Assembly (NCBI GenBank): GCA_023424585.1
Contig: JAFADT010000203.1
Coordinates: forward strand, 1-14,806
DNA from: Pseudomonadota bacterium
GTDB lineage: Bacteria > Myxococcota > Myxococcia > Myxococcales > Myxococcaceae
Direction: 5' to 3'
Length of the DNA: 14,806 nt
A program made the translations under genes and the position numbers. The notes under the pieces were generated by a model, which was given only the letters and a program-made list of their open reading frames with translations, had not been told where the DNA came from and searched no databases. Each line of letters starts with the position of its first letter. Position 1 is the first letter of the stretch. Of this stretch, positions 7,021 to 12,572 are shown one piece after another.

Positions 7021-7050
7021 AGGACACGGCCGGGAACCTCGAAAGTTCCC
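7021..7050 (-). promoter_or_regulatory. ECF-type promoter for the ccdA-thioredoxin gene
   Basis: On minus: GGGAACTTT (7050-7042), 15 bp, then TGTCCT (7026-7021). The -35 and -10 hexamers are identical to those before the sigma gene. The predicted start is about 7014, at the ATG itself. Confidence 0.65.
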
Positions 7051-7054
7051 GGCC
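7028..7054. repeat. Perfect 10-bp inverted repeat overlapping the ccdA promoter
   Basis: GGCCGGGAAC (7028-7037) and GTTCCCGGCC (7045-7054) are separated by 7 bases (CTCGAAA). The right arm contains the -35 GGGAAC on minus. The left arm fills much of the spacer. It could be an operator or a hairpin at the end of the sigma/anti-sigma message. Confidence 0.65.
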
Positions 7055-7062
7055 TCGCGACC

Positions 7063-7821
7063 TCACGGGGTCAGGCGGGCCAGGGCGTCGACGAGCACCG
7101 GCTGCTCCAGCTCGGAGACGGCGAGCGCGGGCTGCCCGCCCCCGCGAGGCGCCACACAGATGCGCTCACCGATGGGGCCCTGCGTGCAGCGCGTCTCCTC
7201 CCCGGCGAAGCTCGCCGCCTCCCGCGCCGCGGGCGAGCCCGGCGGCGGAAGGAAGAGCGTCATCGCCTTGCCCCCCTCGTGCCGGTACAGCAGCGAGGCG
7301 GCGAGCTGCCCATGCAGCCGGCAGCGGCGAGCGCCCAGCAGTCTCGCGCCGGGCACCACCGGCACCTCCACCGCATAGCCCACCTCCCGCACCACCCAGG
7401 CCTTCACCTCGGCCGGGTCCGCGGACTCGAACTCGCAGGGAGCGGCGCGCGAGAAGGCCTTGAGGTGGTGTCGCTCGAGGTCCATCGCCAGCGCGTCATT
7501 CATGCCGCGGGGCCACGACGTCCAGAGGATGCCCACGGACGCGACCGCCGCGGCCAGGCCCACCGTCCACCGTCGCCGGAAGGCGGGGCGGGAGCGCGGG
7601 GCCAGGCGGGAGACACGCGCCCGCAGCTCCGGCGGCACGTGCGTCTCAGCGGCGGCCTGGGCCTTCAGCGCCTCGCGCAGCGAGCCATAGCGGGCCACCT
7701 CCCGGGCACAGCCCACGCAGCGGGTCAGGTGTTGCTCCACGGCCTGCCGCTCATCCGCCGGGCCCTCCCCATCGAACCACGCGGAGAGACGCTCCTGCCA
7801 CGCGGGGCTACAGGCTTCCAT
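7063..7821 (-). CDS. Membrane-anchored zinc-finger anti-sigma factor
   Basis: A 252-residue protein. The N-terminal zf-HC2 anti-sigma domain shows C4, then HLTRCVGC giving H31, C35 and C38. One membrane segment spans about residues 86-101, so the C-terminal 150 residues would be periplasmic. That part contains the stretch VKAWVVREVGYAVEVP followed by GARRCRLHGQLAASLLYRH, of a kind found in the sensor part of other anti-sigma factors. It has four cysteines (C129, C167, C212, C222) and an HH pair (118-119), so redox or metal sensing is possible but unproven. The start codon lies inside the end of the sigma gene (14-bp overlap), a standard coupled sigma/anti-sigma pair. It should hold that sigma factor inactive at the membrane. 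Confidence 0.9.
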   Translation of the reverse strand: MEACSPAWQERLSAWFDGEGPADERQAVEQHLTRCVGCAREVARYGSLREALKAQAAAETHVPPELRARVSRLAPRSRPAFRRRWTVGLAAAVASVGILWTSWPRGMNDALAMDLERHHLKAFSRAAPCEFESADPAEVKAWVVREVGYAVEVPVVPGARLLGARRCRLHGQLAASLLYRHEGGKAMTLFLPPPGSPAAREAASFAGEETRCTQGPIGERICVAPRGGGQPALAVSELEQPVLVDALARLTP

Positions 7822-8329
7822 GAGCCTTCTCCTTCTCCAGGAAGTCGAGCATCGCCCCCCGGGCCCGCGCCAGGCGCGAGCGCACGGTGCCCACCGGGCA
7901 GCCCTGGACCCGGGCGATCTCCTCGTAACTCAGCTCTTCGACTTCGCGCAGCCACAGCGCATCACGCCACTCCGGGGCCAGCGACTCCAGCGCCGCCTTC
8001 ATGCCCGAGCTGAGCGTGTGGGCGTGCAGCTCCGCCTCCAGGTCCGCGGAGGGCTCGGGAGCGGCCTCCTTCCCCAAATCGCCCTCCAGCACCTCCAGCC
8101 GGGGGCGCAGGCCGCGCCGGGAGTTGAGGAAGACGGCGCGCTGCACGGCGAGCAGCCATCCCTTGAGCCGCTCCGGGTCTCGCAGCTCGTCGCGCCGCTC
8201 CAGCGCGCGCGCCACCGTCTCCTGCACCAGGTCATCCGCCTCGGAGGCGCTGCCGGTCAGCCGGCGGCCCACCCGTCGCAGGGCTGGCAGGTGCTCCAGG
8301 GCACGTTCGATGAAGGACCGGCTGCTCAC
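7808..8329 (-). CDS. ECF RNA polymerase sigma factor, first gene of the sulfur/thiol block
   Basis: A 173-residue protein from the GTG at 8329, or 178 from the in-frame GTG at 8344. Region 2 carries ASEADDLVQETVARAL and the melting segment RLKGWLLAVQRAVFLNSRR. Region 4 carries LAPEWRDALWLREVEELS and the helix-turn-helix YEEIARVQGCPVGTVRSRLA. Length is normal for an ECF factor. The 8344 start would overlap the predicted -10 of its own promoter and lacks a ribosome site, so 8329 is preferred, although GGGGAG is only 2 bases upstream of it. It overlaps the downstream anti-sigma gene by 14 bp. A GGGAACTTT-N15-TGTCCT element lies just upstream and the same element precedes three downstream genes, so it probably drives its own operon and this regulon. 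Confidence 0.9.
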   Translation of the reverse strand: MSSRSFIERALEHLPALRRVGRRLTGSASEADDLVQETVARALERRDELRDPERLKGWLLAVQRAVFLNSRRGLRPRLEVLEGDLGKEAAPEPSADLEAELHAHTLSSGMKAALESLAPEWRDALWLREVEELSYEEIARVQGCPVGTVRSRLARARGAMLDFLEKEKAHGSL

Positions 8330-8337
8330 GTCTCCCC

Positions 8338-8367
8338 AGGACACAGGGGCGGCTGGGAAAAGTTCCC
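8338..8367 (-). promoter_or_regulatory. Autoregulatory ECF-type promoter of the sigma/anti-sigma operon
   Basis: On minus: GGGAACTTT (8367-8359), 15 bp, then TGTCCT (8343-8338). The GGAAC -35 is typical of ECF promoters. The predicted start is about 8331, leaving almost no leader before the GTG at 8329. Confidence 0.65.
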
Positions 8368-8494
8368 GCGCAACGCACCCCGCCGCGCAACTCCTCTCCT
8401 CTCAAGCCCGGGCCGCCACGTCCGCCCCGGGGGGCATGGACAGCGCAAGGATGGGATTGACGCACTTCACGGCAACCACCTCAAGGACCCTCCC

Positions 8495-8842
8495 ATGCGC
8501 TTGTCATTCATTGCGGCGTTGCTGTCGGTGGGCCTCTTCGCGGGCTGTGGCGGCGTGGAGCAGGAGGCGCAGGAGGAGGAAGTGACGGCCGCCCTGGCCC
8601 CTCCGCCCTGTGAGCGCATCTGCATCCCCCTCTACAACCGCTGTACGCGGAGCGCGACGACGCCCGAGCAGCAGGCCCAGTGCGGGCAGGACCTGGACGA
8701 CTGCCTCCGGGGCTGCGACCCCGTGCAGGCCATGCGTCCGCCGCCGTGCGAGGACGCGTGCGACCTGGCCTCTAACGCCTGCGCGCGCGGCGCCTCGACG
8801 CAGGAGCAGAAGGACGTCTGCGCCGCCGAGCGGGTGGACTGA
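8495..8842 (+). CDS. Small Cys-repeat lipoprotein, probably shortened by a frameshift
   Basis: A 115-residue protein with a lipoprotein signal ending FAGC (C18), then an acidic linker (EQEAQEEE). Two copies of a Cys-rich repeat follow. Each starts PPPCE and has spacing C-x3-C-x6-C-x12-C. Copy 1 is C39, C43, C50, C63, continuing to C70 and C74. Copy 2 is C85, C89, C96, C109. The TGA falls exactly where the C70 equivalent should be, and a 4-bp tandem duplication creates it (see the repeat at 8837). Secreted disulfide-rich lipoproteins of this kind are common in myxobacteria; no function is recognised. The ATG has AAGGA 7 bp upstream. It is divergent from the ECF sigma operon across 165 bp, with no clear promoter on plus. 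Whether it is functionally linked to that operon is unknown. Confidence 0.8.
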   Translation: MRLSFIAALLSVGLFAGCGGVEQEAQEEEVTAALAPPPCERICIPLYNRCTRSATTPEQQAQCGQDLDDCLRGCDPVQAMRPPPCEDACDLASNACARGASTQEQKDVCAAERVD

Positions 8843-8844
8843 CT
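8837..8844 (+). repeat. Tandem GACT duplication creating a stop in the lipoprotein gene
   Basis: GACTGACT puts TGA (8840-8842) in frame. Removing one GACT restores D-C-Y-G-G-G and an open frame to the TGA at 8885, giving 128 residues, with the new cysteine at position 116, the x6 spacing seen in the first repeat. Confidence 0.6.
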
Positions 8845-8936
8845 GCTACGGCGGCGGCGCCCCGCTGGCTCCCGCGCGCGGCTGACCCCGCCTGACGCGC
8901 GGCCACGGGCTCGCCGGAGACGCGGCGCCGCCCACC

Positions 8937-9170
8937 TCAGCGGCGCTCCTCCGGCGGTGCCCCTCGCAGCAGCGCGCGAGGCCCGTCCTTGACCAGCGTC
9001 ATCAGCATCGCCAGGACGAGCAGCAGCAGCAGCAAGCAGAGGGGGCCCAGCACGACGCCCCCGACGAGGCCCGCCGCCGCCCAGCCGGGTCCCGAGCCGA
9101 AGCCCCAGACCGCGCCCGTCACGCCGCCCACGGCGGCGCCCACGAGCATGATGGGTTCGAGGAGGGTCAT
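8937..9170 (-). CDS. Small hypothetical membrane protein
   Basis: A 77-residue protein from the ATG at 9170, or 80 residues from the GTG at 9179. It has two hydrophobic stretches: a Gly/Ala-rich one (about residues 7-24 and continuing through 30-42) and a very hydrophobic Leu-rich one (about 43-58, PLCLLLLLLVLAMLM), followed by a basic/acidic cytoplasmic-type tail (KDGPRALLRG...EERR). No family is recognised. No good Shine-Dalgarno is visible. TATCTT (minus, 9187-9182) could be a -10 giving a nearly leaderless message, but no matching -35 was seen. It lies just past the terminator of the tyrosine operon on the same strand and is convergent with the lipoprotein gene. It is plausible as a real gene but not proven. 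Confidence 0.55.
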   Translation of the reverse strand: MTLLEPIMLVGAAVGGVTGAVWGFGSGPGWAAAGLVGGVVLGPLCLLLLLLVLAMLMTLVKDGPRALLRGAPPEERR

Positions 9171-9201
9171 GGCCGGCACGAAGATAGGCCACTCCCAGCA
9201 T

Positions 9202-9247
9202 GAAGAAACCCCACCGCTCGCGGCCCGTGAGGGGGCGAGGGGTGGGG
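9202..9247 (-). terminator. Intrinsic terminator of the tyrosine-degradation operon
   Basis: On minus, CCCCACCCCTCG (9247-9236) and CGAGCGGTGGGG (9220-9209) form a 12-bp stem with one mismatch and a 15-base loop. The T-rich run TTTCTTC (9208-9202) follows immediately. It starts 25 bp after the hpd stop. It is the only hairpin in the window with a proper T-tract. Confidence 0.72.
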
Positions 9248-9271
9248 CCTCCCTGCCGCGACCGCGTGAAG

Positions 9272-10435
9272 CTAGACGCGCCCTTCGGCCTTCTGCGCGC
9301 GCTCGATGCTCTCGAAGAGGGCGCGGAAGTTGCCGCCGCCGAAGCCCTGGTCGCCCTTGCGCTGGATGATCTCGTAGAAGAACGGGCCCGCGTCCGCCTG
9401 CTTGTAGAGGCTCGCCGCGTCCTTCATGAAGATCTGGAGCATGTAGCTGCGCTCCTTGTCACCGTCGATGAGCACCTCCAGGTCGCGCAGGACGTTGATG
9501 TCCTCGTCGATCTTCTTGATGCCCATGCGCTGGATGCGCTCCGGCAGCGCGTCGTAGTACGAGCCCGGCGTGGGCATGAACTGGATGCCCGCGTTCTGCC
9601 GCATGTCCCTCACCGAGGACAGGATGTCCTTCACCGTGATGGCCAGGTGCTGCACGCCGTCACCGCGGTGGTCCTCGTTGAAGATGTTGATCTGGCTGGC
9701 CTTGAAGAACGGGAACTTGGGCTCGTTGTTCGCGAACTTCACCCCGCTCTTCGGATCCCACATCACCTCCGACTTCAGGCCGCTGCCGTGGTCGCGCTTC
9801 TGCTGCGACGCCACGTCCTCCGTGTGGAACTCGATGTGCCAGAAGTTCTCGAAGCCCATCACGTGCTCCATCCACAGGAGCATGGGCTTCATCGTCTGGA
9901 AGTTCGACGTGACGTGGTCCACCTTGTCGAAGCCGTACTTGTTCTTGCCGCCCTTGGGCTGCGCGTGCACCTGGAAGCCCGGGTAGATGGACTTGTAGTT
10001 GTCCCGCTGCAGGAAGCGGAACGTGGTGTCGCCGAACGGCGTGGTGATGGAGAAGAACGCCAGCTTGCCGCCCGCGTCGTCCGTGAAGCGCTGGATGTCC
10101 GTGATGAACGTGGCGCCCCGCTGCTCCAGCAGCTTGAACGTCTTCTCCACGTCCTCCACCTCGAAGTTCAGCGTGCCCACGCCGTCCGGGTGCTTGCGCA
10201 GATAGCGCCACGCCCGGCCGCCCTCGCCCACCGGCTGGCTCACCACCAGGGCGATCTCCCCCGCCTGGAACAGCGCCGACTTCTGCTTGCCGTGCGCATC
10301 CAGCTCCGGCCCGGACACCGCGACCTCCGCGAAGTCCAACCCCTTCGTGTAGAACTGGCGGCTGCGCTCCAGGTCATGCACGTACCAGTGGATGCTCTCC
10401 AGGGTCTTGATGCCCAGCGATTCCTGCTTGGCCAT
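9272..10435 (-). CDS. hpd: 4-hydroxyphenylpyruvate dioxygenase
   Basis: A 387-residue protein of the HPPD family, which converts 4-hydroxyphenylpyruvate to homogentisate using Fe(II) and O2 (second step of tyrosine catabolism, cytoplasm). The N-terminal vicinal-oxygen-chelate half (10-150) contains LESIHWYVHDLERSRQFY. The catalytic half has the iron ligands H174 (KVDHVTSN), H263 (GVQHLAI) and E355 (PFFYEIIQRKG). The C-terminal lid GFGGGNFRALFESIE (364-378) is the classic HPPD ending. Length is typical (360-390). Hydroxymandelate synthase is a related fold, but the catabolic neighbours favour HPPD. The ATG at 10435 has GAGGAG 8 bp upstream. It lies 37 bp after maiA and is the last gene of the operon, followed by a strong terminator. 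Confidence 0.97.
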   Translation of the reverse strand: MAKQESLGIKTLESIHWYVHDLERSRQFYTKGLDFAEVAVSGPELDAHGKQKSALFQAGEIALVVSQPVGEGGRAWRYLRKHPDGVGTLNFEVEDVEKTFKLLEQRGATFITDIQRFTDDAGGKLAFFSITTPFGDTTFRFLQRDNYKSIYPGFQVHAQPKGGKNKYGFDKVDHVTSNFQTMKPMLLWMEHVMGFENFWHIEFHTEDVASQQKRDHGSGLKSEVMWDPKSGVKFANNEPKFPFFKASQINIFNEDHRGDGVQHLAITVKDILSSVRDMRQNAGIQFMPTPGSYYDALPERIQRMGIKKIDEDINVLRDLEVLIDGDKERSYMLQIFMKDAASLYKQADAGPFFYEIIQRKGDQGFGGGNFRALFESIERAQKAEGRV

Positions 10436-10472
10436 GTCGCTGACTCCTCGTGATGAAGAAGATGGTTCGTGA

Positions 10473-11132
10473 CTACGCCGGCTGCGCGTCAGGCTGCCGG
10501 TCCGGCTGCGCCGCCTGGAAGGCGGGGAGTTCGTTGCACGCCGCCTCGATGCGCAGCAGCGTGGGATAGGGCCTCAGGTCTACACCGAACCGGCGCGCCC
10601 CGTAGAGCTGGGGAACGAGCAGCACGTCCGCGAACGACACTGCGTCCCCCACACAATAACGCCCCGCCGTCGCCTGCACCGCCGCCTCCAGCGCCGACAG
10701 CCCGTGCGCGTTCCAGTGCGACGCCCAGGCCTTGTCGTCCGCCTTCAGCTCGTTCTTGATGCGCAGCGTCACCGAGGTGTTCTGCAAAGGCTGGATGCCG
10801 GAATTCACCATCTGCGCCAGCATGCGCGCCCTGGCGCGGAGGTACGCGTCGGTGGGCAGGAGGGCGGGCGAGGGCACGCGCTCCTCCAGATACTCCAGGA
10901 TGGCCATGGACTCGGACAGCCTGCGCGCCTGCCCGTCGGCCTCCGTCCACTCCAGCGTGGGCACGCGGGCCATGGGGTTCACCGCGCGGTAGTCCGCGGA
11001 GAACTGCTGGCCGCCGTCCTTGAGCAGGTGCACCGCCAGGTACTCGAAGGGGAGCCCCTTCCAGTTCAGCGCGATGCGCACGCGCCAGGACGCGGAGGAG
11101 CGCCAGTAGCCGTGGAGCCGCAGGTTCCTCAT
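10473..11132 (-). CDS. maiA: Maleylacetoacetate isomerase (zeta-class glutathione S-transferase)
   Basis: A 219-residue protein that isomerises maleylacetoacetate to fumarylacetoacetate with glutathione. The N-terminal thioredoxin-like domain has the zeta-GST motif SSASWRVRIAL (12-22; S12 and S13 kept, the usual Cys replaced by A14), the cis-proline region RVPTLE (56-61) and the glutathione-binding ESMAILEYLEE (74-84). The helical domain has QPLQN (114-118) and HWNAHGLSALE (139-149). The C-terminus ends in a Pro/Gln/Asp tail (PDRQPDAQPA). The ATG overlaps the TGA of the upstream fumarylacetoacetase gene by 4 bp. Some myxobacterial homologues may use another thiol; that cannot be seen here. 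Confidence 0.95.
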   Translation of the reverse strand: MRNLRLHGYWRSSASWRVRIALNWKGLPFEYLAVHLLKDGGQQFSADYRAVNPMARVPTLEWTEADGQARRLSESMAILEYLEERVPSPALLPTDAYLRARARMLAQMVNSGIQPLQNTSVTLRIKNELKADDKAWASHWNAHGLSALEAAVQATAGRYCVGDAVSFADVLLVPQLYGARRFGVDLRPYPTLLRIEAACNELPAFQAAQPDRQPDAQPA

Positions 11133-12109
11133 GGCGCCTTCACCACCGTCTGGCAGATGCGGCCAAAGAGGCTGTGCCCCTCGCCGTCCAGCATCTCGAT
11201 CTCGATGGTGTCCCCGGGCTTCATGAAGGGCGTCCTGGGCTTCCCCTCGTCGATGGTCTCGATCATCCGGCGCGCGGCGAGGCAGGAGATGCCGCGCGCG
11301 CGGTCCTCGTTGGACACCGTGCCGCTGCCCAGGATGGTGCCCGCGGTGAAGGCGCGCGTGCGCGTCAGGTGCTGGATGAGGTCGCGGAAGGAGAAGTGCA
11401 TCTCCGGGCCCGCGTCCGTGTCCCCCACGAGCTGGCCGTTGAGCGTGCTGCGCATGCGCAGGTGCACGCGGCCCTCCCTCCACGCCTCGCCCAGCTCGTC
11501 CGGCGTCAGCGCGAAGGGGCCGAAGGCGGTGGCCGGCTTGCTCTGGAAGAAGCCGAAGCCCTTGGCCAGCTCCTCCGGGATGAGGTTCCGCAGGGACACG
11601 TCGTTGGCGATCATCACCAGCTTGATGTGCCGGTCCGCGTCCTCGGCCCTCGTGCCCATGGGCGTGTCGCCCAGCACGACGCAGACCTCGCTCTCGAAGT
11701 CCAGGCCCCACGCCTCGTCGCGCAGGGGGATGTCCTGCGTGGGCGCGAGGAAGTCGCCTGAGCCGCCCTGGTACACCAGCGGATCCGTGCGCAGCGTGGC
11801 GGGCGGCTCCGCGTTGCGCGCCTTGCGCACCAGCACCACGTGGTTGATGTACGCGCTGCCGTCCACCCACTCGTAGGCGCGCGGCAGGGGCGCGTGCAGC
11901 GCCTTCACGTCCAGCGGGCGGCTCTGCACCGCGCCCGCCTCCAGCTGCTGCGCCAGCGCACGCAGCTGCGGCTCCTTCTGGTCCCAGTCATCCAGGGCCG
12001 CTTGCAGCGTGAGGGCCACGTTCGTGGCCAGCGCGTAGGCGGAGTTGTCCCGCTTGACGACGATGAGCCGCCCGTCGCGAGTTCCGTCCTTGAGCGTCGC
12101 GAGCTTCAA
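11129..12109 (-). CDS. fah: Fumarylacetoacetase / FAH-family hydrolase
   Basis: A 326-residue protein from the TTG at 12109. That TTG starts KLATLKDGTRDG, the usual N-terminus of this family, and has GGGAG 7 bp upstream. The frame stays open further upstream but loses homology-like character there. FAH hydrolyses fumarylacetoacetate to fumarate and acetoacetate, the last step of tyrosine breakdown. Metal-site residues are visible in LDFESEVCVV (E139, E141) and ANDVSLRN (D170). The substrate-binding QSKPATAFGPFA (189-200) and the GTILGSGTVSNE (257-268) segment follow. It matches the shorter bacterial type rather than the 420-residue eukaryotic type. First gene of the operon with maiA and hpd. 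Confidence 0.93.
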   Translation of the reverse strand: MKLATLKDGTRDGRLIVVKRDNSAYALATNVALTLQAALDDWDQKEPQLRALAQQLEAGAVQSRPLDVKALHAPLPRAYEWVDGSAYINHVVLVRKARNAEPPATLRTDPLVYQGGSGDFLAPTQDIPLRDEAWGLDFESEVCVVLGDTPMGTRAEDADRHIKLVMIANDVSLRNLIPEELAKGFGFFQSKPATAFGPFALTPDELGEAWREGRVHLRMRSTLNGQLVGDTDAGPEMHFSFRDLIQHLTRTRAFTAGTILGSGTVSNEDRARGISCLAARRMIETIDEGKPRTPFMKPGDTIEIEMLDGEGHSLFGRICQTVVKAP

Positions 12110-12123
12110 TTCCGCGCTCCCTC

Positions 12124-12155
12124 GGCGGCCTGTGGGGGAGGAAGGGGAGGCCGCC
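12124..12155 (-). promoter_or_regulatory. Hairpin in the fah leader next to the ribosome-binding site
   Basis: GGCGGCCT (12124-12131) and AGGCCGCC (12148-12155) are perfect 8-bp arms around a 16-base loop. In the fah message the loop is pyrimidine-rich and contains CUCCC, complementary to the GGGAG ribosome site about 5 bases past the stem. A pseudoknot-like masking of translation is possible but speculative. Confidence 0.4.
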
Positions 12156-12266
12156 TGACCCGACGGGCTTTTCCGACGGGCCACCAGGGGAGTCAAGCAC
12201 GCCCGTTGAACGCGGCGCGGCATCCCCCCTCGCTCCAGCAACGCTCCTGGCCGCACGCATTCGCCT

Positions 12267-12301
12267 GGCTGTCGGCTCCAGCGCCCGGCTGTCGGATCCA
12301 G
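12267..12301. repeat. 15-bp direct repeats with 20-bp period
   Basis: GGCTGTCGGCTCCAG (12267-12281) and GGCTGTCGGATCCAG (12287-12301) differ at one base. The 20-bp period is about two helical turns, as for tandem regulator sites on one DNA face. They lie 158-192 bp upstream of fah and about 270 bp upstream of the kinase gene. Confidence 0.6.
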
Positions 12302-12441
12302 GACGAAGCGCGGCCCTCCCCAGCCCCGGAGACATGGTGGAAACCCACCAGGCGGCACGGCGGGTCGCCCGGCCCACGAACGGGCGGGGGGCACCGGGGG
12401 ACAGGGTTGGGAAGCGGGCGCGCGCCGACTGTTCAAACCCC

Positions 12442-12470
12442 GAGCAGTGCACGCACGGCGTGGGCTGCTC
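12442..12470. repeat. Imperfect 29-bp palindrome upstream of the kinase gene
   Basis: GAGCAG (12442-12447) pairs with CTGCTC (12465-12470), and inner CACG (12450-12453) pairs with CGTG (12459-12462). Two unpaired positions lie between and the centre is 5 bases. It is centred 117 bp before the kinase ATG. It could be an operator or a leader hairpin. Confidence 0.45.
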
Positions 12471-12572
12471 CCCCCTGGCAGGGACCCGGGCGGCAACCCA
12501 GCTTGAGGAAGAGGGGCGTCCGGCCGACCGCGCCGCCGGAGCGGCATGGCCGGGGGCTCGTGAGGGCACTGA

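Larger units (their letters stand above)
12110..12572. other. 463-bp divergent intergenic region between fah and the kinase gene
   Basis: It should hold the promoters for both directions. Seen: the fah leader hairpin (12124-12155); a direct repeat CCGACGGG at 12160-12167 and 12173-12180; TTGACT on minus (possible -35, about 12190-12200) without a convincing -10; the 15-bp direct repeats at 12267-12301; and the imperfect palindrome at 12442-12470. Open frames crossing it look like antisense or background frames of GC-rich DNA. Confidence 0.6.

Noticed and set aside
6004..8013. 669-codon open frame on plus opposite the ccdA-thioredoxin and sigma/anti-sigma genes
   Set aside because: Rich in Arg, Gln, His, Glu and Pro with no domain. 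It is antisense to three well-supported genes, the usual result of high third-position GC.
8457..8485. TTGACG as a -35 for the lipoprotein gene
   Set aside because: The hexamer 17 bp downstream is CTCAAG, a poor -10, so a promoter call is not supported.
8853..8932. Distant inverted repeat GGCGGCGCC / GGCGCCGCC between the lipoprotein and small membrane protein genes
   Set aside because: Arms are simple GC triplets more than 60 bp apart, likely by chance at this base composition.
9701..9730. GGGAACTTG on plus inside hpd, resembling the ECF -35
   Set aside because: Coding sequence, wrong strand for any gene start, and no TGTCC at the 15-bp spacing.
9200..10453. 417-codon open frame on plus opposite hpd
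   Set aside because: His/Arg/Leu/Val-rich mirror of hpd with no recognisable fold. hpd has all its iron ligands on minus.
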